DNA from: Neisseriales bacterium
Lineage (GTDB): Bacteria; Pseudomonadota; Gammaproteobacteria; Burkholderiales; UBA11063
Length of the DNA stretch: 6,258 nucleotides
NCBI GenBank assembly: GCA_008017145.1
Contig: SSGY01000230.1
Span: 1 to 6,258, forward strand
Reading direction: 5' to 3'
The position numbers were made by a program, and so were the translations under genes. Every line of letters starts with the position of its first letter. The first letter of the stretch is position 1. The notes under the pieces are model-generated. The model did no database searches, was not told where the DNA came from, and saw only the letters and a program-made list of their open reading frames with translations. Of this stretch, positions 1 to 6,258 are shown piece by piece.

Positions 1-258
1 GAAAAGCTTAAAGCACTTGCTGCTGCAACAGACAATATAGGCTTATTCTTTGGTGAGGATATTTTTGTTGCATTTGGCGCGGTGGCATTAATTGCAACTT
101 TTATGCATGAGCATAATATTCACGTTGAATTACTCAGCATCGCATTGTGGGGAATTCCAACTGCTATTTTTGCACTTCTCATTCATAGTGCGCGAATTTA
201 CTCCATGCAGCGTAAGTTATTACCGCAATATAGTAACACTAAAATGGAGAAAAACTAA
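1..258 (+). CDS. DUF969 family membrane protein, C-terminal part (5' end outside window)
   Basis: This open frame is already running at base 1 and ends at TAA 256-258, giving the last 85 residues of a protein. The fragment has two hydrophobic stretches, around residues 23-34 (VAFGAVALIATF) and 43-62 (VELLSIALWGIPTAIFALLI), then a basic, polar tail. I assign DUF969 from the look of this C-terminus and, more strongly, because DUF969 genes are typically followed directly by a DUF979 gene, as here. Family members run to roughly 230 residues, so well over half is missing. Its stop overlaps the next start by one base (TAATG), which suggests translational coupling and a two-protein membrane complex. 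The biochemical role of DUF969 is unproven. Linkage to pcp and pxpBAC makes uptake of pyroglutamate or pyroglutamyl peptides the best guess. Confidence 0.8.
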   Translation, partial: EKLKALAAATDNIGLFFGEDIFVAFGAVALIATFMHEHNIHVELLSIALWGIPTAIFALLIHSARIYSMQRKLLPQYSNTKMEKN

Positions 259-1208
259 TGTTATTCACCATCAATCAATTTTATATTATCGTAGGAATTT
301 TGCTGGCTACTATTGCAATCTTCACACTCTTGGATAAGAATCATCCTAAACGATTAAGTAGCGGAATATTTTGGCTCATTTATGCGGTAATTTTCCTTGT
401 TGGTAATTGGCTGCCTGATGCGGTAGTTGGTATCATGGTAATAGTAATGGCATTCCTAGCAGGTAGCGGTAAAGTAATTGGTGGTAAGCATCAGCAACCT
501 GATCTAGCACAGCGCCAACGGGATGCAAAACGCTTTGGCAATAAGCTTTTTATCCCAGCATTAACGATTCCGTTAATGGCGATAGTTGCTACTTTACTGC
601 CCAAAGGATTTTCTATCGGGAGTTTGCAATTAATTGATCCTAAAAGTGCAACAATAATTGGTGTCGGCCTTGGTTGTATTTTGGCATTATTCATCGGCGC
701 ACTAATTACCAAATCTCGTCCAACCCAAGGGATTCATGAAGCGCGCAGATTACTGGATGCATTAAGTTGGGCTATTGTTCTACCGCAAATGCTGGCAATG
801 TTGGGATTGGTATTTTCTGCTAGTGGCGTTGATACGGCTGTTGGTGCGGCGCTTACTAATTATATTAATCTTGATTACAAGCTAATTGCAGCATTAATTT
901 ACGTACTTGGCATGGCGCTATTCACTATAATTATGGGTAATGCCTTCGTTGCTTTTCCGATCATTATGGGTGGTGTGGGAATTCCAATCTTAATTGGACA
1001 TTTTGGTGCAAATCCAGCGATGGTTGCAGCAATTGGAATGTTATCTGGTTACTGTGGAACCTTGATGACGCCAATGGCAGCCAATTTTAATATTATTCCG
1101 GCAGCATTACTAGAGCTACAAGATCGTAATCTGGTAATCAAAGCCCAGCTTCCTAGTGGTATTGGAATTTTATTAGCTAATCTAATTTTACTATATGTTT
1201 TGATCTAG
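258..1208 (+). CDS. DUF979 family integral membrane protein, putative permease
   Basis: This 316-residue protein is very hydrophobic, with about nine or ten likely membrane segments (near residues 7-25, 37-50, 52-70, 97-115, 131-150, 168-188, 206-226, 229-249, 251-270 and 299-316). A polar, basic loop covers about 72-96. The most family-like part is residues 227-281: GNAFVAFP, then GIPILIGHFGANPAMVAAIGM, then GYCGTLMTPMAANFNIIPAALLEL. That pattern, rich in Gly, Pro and Asn and repeatedly breaking helices, resembles the substrate-binding core of secondary transporters. The ATG at 258 is preceded by GGAGA (246-250) at good spacing and overlaps the stop of the DUF969 gene. No transport substrate is established for the family. 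Co-transcription with pcp and pxpBAC points to pyroglutamate or pyroglutamyl peptides, which is inference. Family call is firm, function is not. Confidence 0.88.
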   Translation: MLFTINQFYIIVGILLATIAIFTLLDKNHPKRLSSGIFWLIYAVIFLVGNWLPDAVVGIMVIVMAFLAGSGKVIGGKHQQPDLAQRQRDAKRFGNKLFIPALTIPLMAIVATLLPKGFSIGSLQLIDPKSATIIGVGLGCILALFIGALITKSRPTQGIHEARRLLDALSWAIVLPQMLAMLGLVFSASGVDTAVGAALTNYINLDYKLIAALIYVLGMALFTIIMGNAFVAFPIIMGGVGIPILIGHFGANPAMVAAIGMLSGYCGTLMTPMAANFNIIPAALLELQDRNLVIKAQLPSGIGILLANLILLYVLI

Positions 1209-1219
1209 GCACTTAAACT

Positions 1220-1867
1220 ATGAAAACAATTCTTATTACTGGATTTACAGCTTTTGGCGGTGAAAAAATTAACCCATCATGGGAAGCAGTAAAACAACTT
1301 GATCAGCTTATAATTGATGAGCATCAACTAATTGCCCGCCAATTACCCTGCTCTTTTACCGAATCATCTGAGCATTTAACCAAGCTTCTTGAAGAACTGC
1401 AACCGCAAATTGTACTAAATATCGGACAAGCTGGCGGACGTTTAGATATCTCACTCGAACGAGTAGCAATTAATCTCGATGATGCGCGGATCGTGGATAA
1501 TTTAGGCGCACAACCAATCGATCAGACTATTATCAAAGATGCACCGAATGCCTACTTCACCAATCTACCGCTTAAAGCGATTCTTCAGGCGGCGCGAAGC
1601 AATGGAATACCAGCCAGTATTTCCTATAGCGCCGGAACATTCGTCTGTAACCATGTTTTTTATACACTGATGCATTGGATTAATACGGTTAGTTCTGACG
1701 TCCGAGGAGGATTTATTCATATCCCATATTTACCAGAACAAGCTGCGGTGCTGGGAGCACAACCAAGCATGACGGCAGAAACCGTAATTAACGGGTTAAA
1801 AATCATTCTCAAAACCATCATCGCAACACCACAAGATATCAGTGCTGTTGGCGGCACTATTTGTTGA
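1220..1867 (+). CDS. pcp: Pyrrolidone-carboxylate peptidase (pyroglutamyl-peptidase I)
   Basis: This cytosolic cysteine peptidase of family C15 removes N-terminal pyroglutamate (5-oxoproline) from peptides. The 215-residue length is exactly typical. The N-terminus MKTILITGFTAFGGEKINPSW carries the family's GF-x-x-F-G-x-NPS pattern. The catalytic triad is in place: Glu80 in SLERVAIN, Cys143 in SAGTFVCNHVFY and His167 in GFIHIPYLPEQ. The ATG at 1220 lies 11 nt after the DUF979 stop, and the only ribosome-site candidate is a weak TAGG (1206-1209) overlapping that stop. It sits between a putative permease and the 5-oxoprolinase genes, so the released pyroglutamate would pass straight to PxpABC. 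No truncation or frameshift is seen. Confidence 0.96.
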   Translation: MKTILITGFTAFGGEKINPSWEAVKQLDQLIIDEHQLIARQLPCSFTESSEHLTKLLEELQPQIVLNIGQAGGRLDISLERVAINLDDARIVDNLGAQPIDQTIIKDAPNAYFTNLPLKAILQAARSNGIPASISYSAGTFVCNHVFYTLMHWINTVSSDVRGGFIHIPYLPEQAAVLGAQPSMTAETVINGLKIILKTIIATPQDISAVGGTIC

Positions 1868-1879
1868 GATATTATAAAT

Positions 1880-2518
1880 ATGATTAGCAAACATAACTTG
1901 GGTGAAAGTTGCACCCAATATACTTTTGGACAGCAAATTAGTACCCAGTTATCCGAAAAGATTATCTGCATGTATTATCACTTACAGCAGAAGCTGGATT
2001 ATGCTCAATGGCAGATAATTGATATTGTACCTAGTTATACGGCATTGGCAATTTATCTTAAGCCTGATGTTACAAACCATGCTAAGCGTCTGGAACTAAA
2101 TAAATTGATTGAGCAACTATGGAACTCGTCACTAACTAATGATTTTCAACGCGAAACGCATATTATTTCTACCAACTATAATGGTGAGGATTTGGAGTCT
2201 TTAGCAGCACAGCATCAATTAGAAATCAAACAACTAATTGCCCTACATACTGCACCGCGCTACTTAATTGCAATGCTCGGGTTCAAGCCATATTTCCCAT
2301 ATTTAATCGGGCTTGATTCACAGCTAATCACCCCACGTCGAAGCGTACCACGAATTAATACACCCAAAGGCTCAGTTGCTATTGGCGGTACACAAACTGG
2401 TATCTATACCGAAAACTCTCCCGGTGGTTGGCACATCATTGGACATACTGAATTTGAAGATTATCAAAAATTTAAACCTGGAGACTATTTGCTTTTTAAG
2501 GATATTAATTCATGCTAA
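1880..2518 (+). CDS. pxpB: 5-oxoprolinase (ATP-hydrolysing) subunit PxpB (KipI/YbgJ family)
   Basis: PxpB is one of three subunits of the bacterial ATP-dependent 5-oxoprolinase, which converts 5-oxo-L-proline to L-glutamate in the cytosol. The homologue in Bacillus subtilis is KipI. The 212-residue length is normal. Recognition rests on the C-terminal half: NGEDLESLAAQH (101-112), ALHTAPRYLIAMLGF (121-135), PYFPYL (137-142), TPRRSVPR (151-158), GSVAIGGTQTGIY (164-176) and SPGGWHIIGHT (180-190). The family usually reads GF-x-PGFPYL where this protein has GFKPYFPYL, a Gly to Tyr change. The N-terminal half is weakly conserved. The gene starts 12 nt after pcp with only a weak ribosome site, and its last 7 nt overlap the pxpA start, so the two subunits are probably translationally coupled. 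Order here is B-A-C, unlike B-C-A in E. coli. Confidence 0.93.
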   Translation: MISKHNLGESCTQYTFGQQISTQLSEKIICMYYHLQQKLDYAQWQIIDIVPSYTALAIYLKPDVTNHAKRLELNKLIEQLWNSSLTNDFQRETHIISTNYNGEDLESLAAQHQLEIKQLIALHTAPRYLIAMLGFKPYFPYLIGLDSQLITPRRSVPRINTPKGSVAIGGTQTGIYTENSPGGWHIIGHTEFEDYQKFKPGDYLLFKDINSC

Positions 2519-3204
2519 AAACGAACTGTGATATTGGAGAGCGTGGAGTTGCTCACCCTATTGATGATCAATTAATGCAGTATATTGATATTGCTAATAT
2601 CGCCTGTGGTGGTCACGCCGGAGATACAAGTAGCATTGCTTATTATCAAAATCTAGCGACCAAAAATAATGTCATGGTTACTGCTCATCTGAGTTATCCT
2701 GACGTGGCTAATTTTGGCAGAGTAAAAATGGATATTTCGACAACAGCGCTCATTGATTCGTTAACTGAACAATATCAGCGTCTGCCAGTTGGGAAAATTA
2801 AATTTCACGGAGCGCTTTATCATGAAGCGAATACTAATGATGAACTGGCTCAGGCACTGGCAAACTGGATGCAGCAACAGCAGATCAATTTAGTTTTGAC
2901 ACCTGATGATAGCCTATTGGCAAATTATGTCAAGCAACATAAGATTACGGTAATGGCAGAAGCGTTTATTGAACGTGGCTACCAGCAGCTAAGTAATGGT
3001 AAATTAAACTTAATTCCCCGTGGGCAAGCTGGCGCAGAATTGGATACCGTAACTCAAGCTTTGGCGCAATACCAGCAAATCCAAAATGGAGCACTACTCA
3101 TCAACTCACAACACTATCCGATTATTGCTCAAAGTGCGTGTATTCATTCTGATTCGGCTATTGCGCTAGAATTAACCCAAGCAATTCGCAAGTTAAGGCA
3201 CTAA
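2512..3204 (+). CDS. pxpA: 5-oxoprolinase subunit PxpA (LamB/YcsF family)
   Basis: PxpA is the LamB/YcsF-family subunit of 5-oxoprolinase and works with PxpB and PxpC in ATP-dependent opening of 5-oxoproline to glutamate. At 230 residues it is slightly shorter than the usual 245-255. Family signatures are visible in order: TNCDIGE (4-10), ANIACGGHAGD (28-38), AHLSYPDVANFGR (58-70), KFHGALYHEA (97-106), and an EAFIERGYQ...NLIPRGQAGAELD stretch in the second half. Several usually fixed residues differ: AHP is AHL (Leu60), KPHG is KFHG (Phe98) and the C-terminal HGD is HSD (212-214). The frame is intact, so this reads as a diverged lineage and not decay. AAGGA at 2498-2502 sits 9 nt before the ATG, which itself lies inside the end of pxpB. 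pxpC begins one base after the stop. Confidence 0.93.
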   Translation: MLKTNCDIGERGVAHPIDDQLMQYIDIANIACGGHAGDTSSIAYYQNLATKNNVMVTAHLSYPDVANFGRVKMDISTTALIDSLTEQYQRLPVGKIKFHGALYHEANTNDELAQALANWMQQQQINLVLTPDDSLLANYVKQHKITVMAEAFIERGYQQLSNGKLNLIPRGQAGAELDTVTQALAQYQQIQNGALLINSQHYPIIAQSACIHSDSAIALELTQAIRKLRH

Positions 3205-3205
3205 T

Positions 3206-4051
3206 ATGTTTGTATCCAACGGCGGTGGAATTTATCTGGAAGTTAGCGCCAGTAAATATGGACAGCAAGCACTGGGAATCAGCCCTGCAGGCGCGGCAGA
3301 TCAATTAGCATTTAACATTGCTCATATCCTGCTTGGTGAACCGGAAAATTACCGTTGTCTGGAAATTATTTACCCGCCCAAGCAGATAGTTTTTACTGAA
3401 GAGGTGATTTTTTGCCTGACGGGTAGTGGATTTCCTAATAGTATACTAAATAGTGCAAGCACGCGGCAACAAATTCACCATGCACAAAATTATCGCGCAC
3501 AAGCTGGCGATATTCTAACTCTAAATGGTGCACGACAAGGCTTACGTACTTATCTAATGATGCGCAGCTGGAATAACCAAAGCTCGCAATACTTAAATCT
3601 TTCACGCGGTAGCTTTCAACGTTATTTTGCTCCATATAGCAGCACACTTTACGTTACCGAAGGACCAGAGTTTGATTACTTATGCCACGCGGAAGAATTT
3701 TTTGCGACAGAATGGGAGATTGACAGTAAATCGAATGCGATGGGTACACGGCTAATTGGCAATCCGTGTGAGCTACGAAGCTATGATATTATTTCGGCAC
3801 CAGTTGCTGATGGCGTAATCCAGTTTACTTCTAGTGGACCGATTGTATTAATGCGTCAACGGCAGACTATTGGTGGCTATCCGCGTTGTTTGGTAGTGAC
3901 ACAGCCAAGCTTAAATCATTTGGCGCAAATTCAATTTAGGCAACAAGTCAAGTTTAAATTGATTAGTCACCAACAAGCACAACAAAATTTACAAGAATAC
4001 TTAAAGCAATTACAAAATTTTCGGCAAACAATTTTGAAGATAAAAGCATAA
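3206..4051 (+). CDS. pxpC: 5-oxoprolinase subunit PxpC (KipA/biotin-dependent carboxyltransferase-like family)
   Basis: PxpC is the third 5-oxoprolinase subunit, homologous to B. subtilis KipA and to the C-terminal domain of urea amidolyase. Supporting motifs are LGISPAGAADQLAFNIAHILLG (23-44), CLEIIYPP (51-58), FCLTGSG (69-75), GLRTYL (112-117), TEGPEFDYL (151-159), SNAMGTRL (in the middle of the second half) and PIVLMRQRQTIGGYPR ending near residue 227. At 281 residues it is about 30 shorter than E. coli PxpC. The loss falls around residues 120-145, where the family normally has a glycine-rich segment. The N-terminal QDxGR motif is replaced by SASKYG (14-19). AAGG at 3195-3198 is 7 nt before the ATG. 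It is the last gene of the cluster, followed within 60 nt by a terminator-like hairpin. I am confident of the family; full enzymatic competence is less certain. Confidence 0.9.
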   Translation: MFVSNGGGIYLEVSASKYGQQALGISPAGAADQLAFNIAHILLGEPENYRCLEIIYPPKQIVFTEEVIFCLTGSGFPNSILNSASTRQQIHHAQNYRAQAGDILTLNGARQGLRTYLMMRSWNNQSSQYLNLSRGSFQRYFAPYSSTLYVTEGPEFDYLCHAEEFFATEWEIDSKSNAMGTRLIGNPCELRSYDIISAPVADGVIQFTSSGPIVLMRQRQTIGGYPRCLVVTQPSLNHLAQIQFRQQVKFKLISHQQAQQNLQEYLKQLQNFRQTILKIKA

Positions 4052-4057
4052 TACATA

Positions 4058-4069
4058 TTGACAAGTCAA
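4058..4069. promoter_or_regulatory. Dyad TTGACAAGTCAA over the -35 box, possible operator
   Basis: TTGAC and GTCAA form a perfect 5-bp inverted repeat with a 2-nt centre, and the left half is most of the -35 hexamer. A dimeric regulator bound here would block RNA polymerase. No particular regulator family is recognised, and a 10-bp dyad can arise by chance. Confidence 0.3.
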
Positions 4070-4086
4070 ATTAACAGTGTTAGAAT
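4058..4086 (+). promoter_or_regulatory. Strong sigma70-type promoter downstream of pxpC
   Basis: A perfect -35 box TTGACA (4058-4063) is separated by exactly 17 nt from a -10 box TAGAAT (4081-4086, one mismatch to TATAAT). TGT directly before the -10 gives an extended -10 element. Expected transcription start is about 4092-4094. It points toward kdpB, about 415 nt further on, and begins 7 nt after the pxpC stop. It could serve kdpB through a long leader, or make a short RNA ending at the hairpin at 4110-4133. Confidence 0.62.
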
Positions 4087-4109
4087 TCCAGTTCTTTTAT
4101 TTTGGAATC

Positions 4110-4133
4110 TACGGCAAAACCGTATTTATTTTT
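4110..4133 (+). terminator. Rho-independent terminator-like hairpin after pxpC
   Basis: TACGG (4110-4114) and CCGTA (4120-4124) form a 5-bp stem with a CAAAA loop, followed at once by TTTATTTTT (4125-4133). Its place about 60 nt after the last pxp gene suits the end of the operon. A second hairpin just before it, AGAATTCCA (4082-4090) with TGGAATCT (4103-4110, one bulged A), could form in read-through transcripts from pxpC and shares one base with this stem. The stem is short, so strength is uncertain. Confidence 0.55.
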
Positions 4134-4223
4134 ACAATGAATTCAATCATTAAAAAGCATGCTCAAATAGCAGCAATAGATATTCGCAAGGCACGTACGC
4201 CAACATCATACCTCTTTTATTTT

Positions 4224-4241
4224 CAAGCACCTCAAGCACCT
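4224..4241. repeat. 9-bp perfect tandem duplication (CAAGCACCT x2)
   Basis: CAAGCACCT occurs twice back to back at 4224-4232 and 4233-4241. It is probably a slippage duplication in non-coding DNA. No other copies were noticed in the window. Confidence 0.8.
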
Positions 4242-4296
4242 AGTCGATAAATTCGCCTCAAATAAATTACTACTTAGTTACGAATAGTTATACAAT

Positions 4297-4319
4297 ACCT
4301 ATAAGTTGTATGCTTAGGT
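4297..4319 (+). repeat. Small bulged hairpin upstream of the long palindrome
   Basis: ACCT (4297-4300) and AAG (4303-4305) can pair with CTTAGGT (4313-4319), leaving a 2-nt bulge and a 7-nt loop. An alternative pairing of ATACAA (4290-4295) with TTGTAT (4306-4311) excludes it. The mutually exclusive pair may be chance in AT-rich DNA; no T-run follows. Confidence 0.35.
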
Positions 4320-4330
4320 AATCATGCTAA

Positions 4331-4453
4331 TACTCATCGTCTTTGAATCTTGAACTTTGTCGTATTTCAAAAAAGACTCGTCATGTACTTCTGAGTACAC
4401 GTCCTTGTCTTCTTTATCAATACTTCGCGTCCAAGAATCAAATACTGCGAGTA
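4331..4453. repeat. Long imperfect palindrome (about 123 nt) in the kdpB leader
   Basis: The two arms, 4331-4389 and 4394-4453, pair around a TCTG loop (4390-4393). From the centre outward the matched blocks are: TGTACT with AGTACA; the AAAAAAGAC run at 4369-4377 with GTCTTCTTT at 4407-4415 (one mismatch); GTATT (4362-4366) with AATAC (4419-4423); the 14-nt block 4342-4355 with 4429-4442 (12 of 14 paired); and TACTC (4331-4335) with GAGTA (4449-4453). By hand this gives about 43 base pairs with small internal loops. It may be a structured RNA leader of kdpB or a small palindromic mobile element. It has no clear target duplication and no T-run on either side, so it is not a simple terminator. 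Confidence 0.7.
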
Positions 4454-4508
4454 CATACGTGTTCTTCAAATATTTAATTAATAACTTTAAATTGAAATAA
4501 TATTTATT

Positions 4509-6258
4509 ATGCAAAAGAAAAATTTAAGCTTACTTGATAAGCAATTACTCTTCCCCGCGCTAATTGAAAGCGTCAAAAAACTTAATCCGGTTAACCAAGC
4601 CAAAAACCCAGTAATGTTTGTGGTTTATATTGGTAGTATTATGACTACCCTGCTCGCGCTATATTCTGCAACGGGGCACGACGCTGGCGGTTCAACTAGT
4701 TTTATTCTCAATGTAACAATCTGGCTCTGGATAACCTTATTGTTTGCTAACTTTGCCGAAGGTTTGGCAGAGGGGCGTTCAAAAGCTCAAGCCGACAGCC
4801 TGAAAAATGCTAAAAAAGACGTTCAGGCAAAAAAACTCAGTAATGCGCGCAGCAAAGATAGCATAAGTCTGGTTTCCAGCAGCACCTTACGTAAAGGCGA
4901 TATTGTCTTGGTCGAAGCTGGTGATAATATCCCCTGTGATGGCGAAGTTATTGAAGGTTGTGCATCGGTTGATGAAAGCGCAATTACAGGTGAATCAGCG
5001 CCAGTAATCCGTGAATCGGGTGGCGATTTTTGCTCGGTAACTGGTGGAACTAAAGTTCTATCTGACTGGATTGTTGTCCAAATCAGTGTTAACCCTGGTG
5101 AATCATTCTTAGATCGGATGATTGGCATGGTTGAAGGTGCTAAACGACAAAAAACCCCCAATGAAATTGCCCTGTCTATCTTGCTCACTGCATTAACAAT
5201 TATTTTCCTACTGGTAGTAGTAACCTTATTGCCAATGTCCATCTATAGTGTTAATGCCAACCATTCAGGTAGCCCGATCAGTATTACCGTGTTGATTGCA
5301 TTATTAGTGTGTTTGATTCCGACTACTATTGGTGGTCTGTTATCCGCCATTGGCGTGGCAGGCATGGGACGGATGATGGGGGCAAATGTTATTGCAACCT
5401 CAGGACGGGCAATTGAAGCTTCAGGTGATGTTGATGTACTTTTACTGGATAAAACCGGAACTATTACTTACGGTAATCGCCAAGCTAATCACTTCTACCC
5501 GGTTGATGGGGTTACTGAATTTGAATTAGCCGAAGCGGCATTTTTATCATCACTGGCGGATGAAACACCGGAAGGTAAAAGTATCGTAGTTTTAGCACGG
5601 CAAAAACATGCTCTAAATGAACAACAAATTGATCACAGTCATCTGGAGTTTATTCCGTTTAGTGCGCAAACACGGATGTCGGGAATTAATTATCAGGCTC
5701 AACAAATCCGCAAAGGTGCGGCTGATGCGATTAAGAAACTGATGGGAACTCTGGAGGGAGGGAGTTATCCAGCAGATACGCAAAAAATCGTGGACATGGT
5801 CGCATCACGTGGCTCAACACCTTTAGTTGTTGCAAATAATAACCGCGTACTGGGTGTGATTGAGCTCAAAGATATCATTAAAGAAGGTATCAAAGAAAAA
5901 TTTAACGAACTTCGCGCAATGGGAATTAAAACGGTAATGATAACCGGTGATAATCGCCTGACTGCCGCTGCAATTTCTGCCGAAGCTGGTGTCGATGATT
6001 TCCTAGCCGAAGCAACTCCAGAAAATAAATTAGCGATGATCCGTGAATATCAGCAGCAAGGACATTTGGTAGCAATGACGGGTGATGGCACGAATGATGC
6101 CCCAGCACTAGCTCAGGCTGATGTGGCTGTAGCCATGAATAGCGGAACGCAAGCGGCTAAAGAAGCGGCAAATATGGTTGATCTTGATTCATCACCAACT
6201 AAGTTAATTCAGATTGTTGAAATTGGTAAACAAATGTTGATGACTCGTGGTTCACTCA
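4509..6258 (+). CDS. kdpB: Potassium-transporting P-type ATPase subunit KdpB, 3' end outside window
   Basis: KdpB is the ATP-hydrolysing inner-membrane subunit of KdpFABC, the high-affinity K+ pump induced by potassium shortage. The window holds 583 residues; E. coli KdpB has 682, so the last roughly 100 residues with the final membrane helices are cut off. Likely helices lie near 33-53, 65-85, 222-243 and 256-282. Visible motifs include TGES at 160-163 in the actuator domain (its serine is the inhibitory phosphorylation site in E. coli), [18 protein letters not shown] in helix 4, the phosphorylated Asp314 in DKTGT, nucleotide-binding Phe384, Ser391 and Lys402 (E. coli F377, S384, K395), ITGDN and [10 protein letters not shown] (Asp526, Asp530). 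The start is fixed by alignment with the E. coli N-terminus (VKKLNP, NPVMF). There is no clear ribosome site before the ATG, and kdpA is not upstream. Confidence 0.97.
   Translation, partial: MQKKNLSLLDKQLLFPALIESVKKLNPVNQAKNPVMFVVYIGSIMTTLLALYSATGHDAGGSTSFILNVTIWLWITLLFANFAEGLAEGRSKAQADSLKNAKKDVQAKKLSNARSKDSISLVSSSTLRKGDIVLVEAGDNIPCDGEVIEGCASVDESAITGESAPVIRESGGDFCSVTGGTKVLSDWIVVQISVNPGESFLDRMIGMVEGAKRQKTPNEIALSILLTALTIIFLLVVVTLLPMSIYSVNANHSGSPISITVLIALLVCLIPTTIGGLLSAIGVAGMGRMMGANVIATSGRAIEASGDVDVLLLDKTGTITYGNRQANHFYPVDGVTEFELAEAAFLSSLADETPEGKSIVVLARQKHALNEQQIDHSHLEFIPFSAQTRMSGINYQAQQIRKGAADAIKKLMGTLEGGSYPADTQKIVDMVASRGSTPLVVANNNRVLGVIELKDIIKEGIKEKFNELRAMGIKTVMITGDNRLTAAAISAEAGVDDFLAEATPENKLAMIREYQQQGHLVAMTGDGTNDAPALAQADVAVAMNSGTQAAKEAANMVDLDSSPTKLIQIVEIGKQMLMTRGSL

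Larger units (their letters stand above)
4052..4508. other. Structured intergenic region between pxpC and kdpB
   Basis: This 457-nt stretch has no gene I can support. It contains a strong promoter-like sequence, a terminator-like hairpin, a 9-bp tandem duplication, a small hairpin and a long imperfect palindrome, each listed separately. It becomes very AT-rich from about 4466 to the kdpB start. I looked for the end of kdpA, which normally precedes kdpB, and saw no trace in any frame. A 37-codon frame at 4137-4250 and a reverse frame through the palindrome look non-coding. Confidence 0.75.

Noticed and set aside
4125..4136. TTTATTTTTACA as a KdpE operator
   Set aside because: It loosely recalls the T-rich KdpE site of E. 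coli, but it is low-complexity, lies far from kdpB, and doubles as the T-run of the hairpin.
4137..4250. 37-codon open frame (MNSIIKKHAQ...) just after the terminator-like hairpin
   Set aside because: No ribosome site, no recognisable similarity, a slippage repeat within it, and no membrane helix as KdpF would have. Probably chance.
4289..4333. Other -10-like sequences (TACAAT, TAATAC) closer to kdpB
   Set aside because: Neither has a credible -35 box at the right distance; such hexamers are common in AT-rich DNA.
4331..4453. 6S RNA-like long hairpin
   Set aside because: 6S RNA has a large central single-stranded bubble; this element has only small internal loops, and the genomic context is different.
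4314..4514. 66-codon reverse-strand frame between pxpC and kdpB
   Set aside because: It runs through the long palindrome and the AT-rich leader, overlaps the kdpB start, and has no recognisable family or ribosome site.
4823..5242. 139-codon reverse-strand frame inside kdpB
   Set aside because: It is antisense to conserved KdpB coding sequence, and the product resembles no family I know.

Overview
The window is AT-leaning bacterial DNA, roughly 40% G+C by eye. The KdpB fragment closely resembles the enterobacterial protein, and the gene set (ATP-dependent 5-oxoprolinase PxpABC, Pcp, Kdp) suits a low-GC gamma- or betaproteobacterium. The genus cannot be fixed from this sequence.

Positions 1-4051 carry a tight same-strand cluster: the 3' end of a DUF969 membrane gene, a complete DUF979 membrane gene, pcp (pyroglutamyl-peptidase I), then pxpB, pxpA and pxpC (5-oxoprolinase subunits). 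Junctions range from a 7-nt overlap to a 12-nt gap, so the genes are almost certainly one operon whose promoter lies upstream of the window. The logic is salvage of pyroglutamate. A DUF969/DUF979 membrane pair probably moves pyroglutamate or pyroglutamyl peptides, Pcp releases N-terminal pyroglutamate from peptides, and PxpABC uses ATP to open it to glutamate. The PxpABC subunits are intact but diverged at several family signatures, most clearly PxpC, which is short and lacks the usual QDxGR motif.

Positions 4052-4508 hold no convincing gene but much structure. There is a near-consensus sigma70-type promoter with a dyad over its -35 box just after pxpC. A short terminator-like hairpin with a T-run follows, then a 9-bp tandem duplication, a small hairpin, and a long imperfect palindrome of about 123 nt ending about 55 nt before the next gene.

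Positions 4509-6258 encode the first 583 residues of KdpB, the P-type ATPase subunit of the KdpFABC high-affinity potassium pump, cut by the window end. kdpA, which usually lies directly upstream of kdpB, is not there; this and the structured leader are the main oddities of the window.
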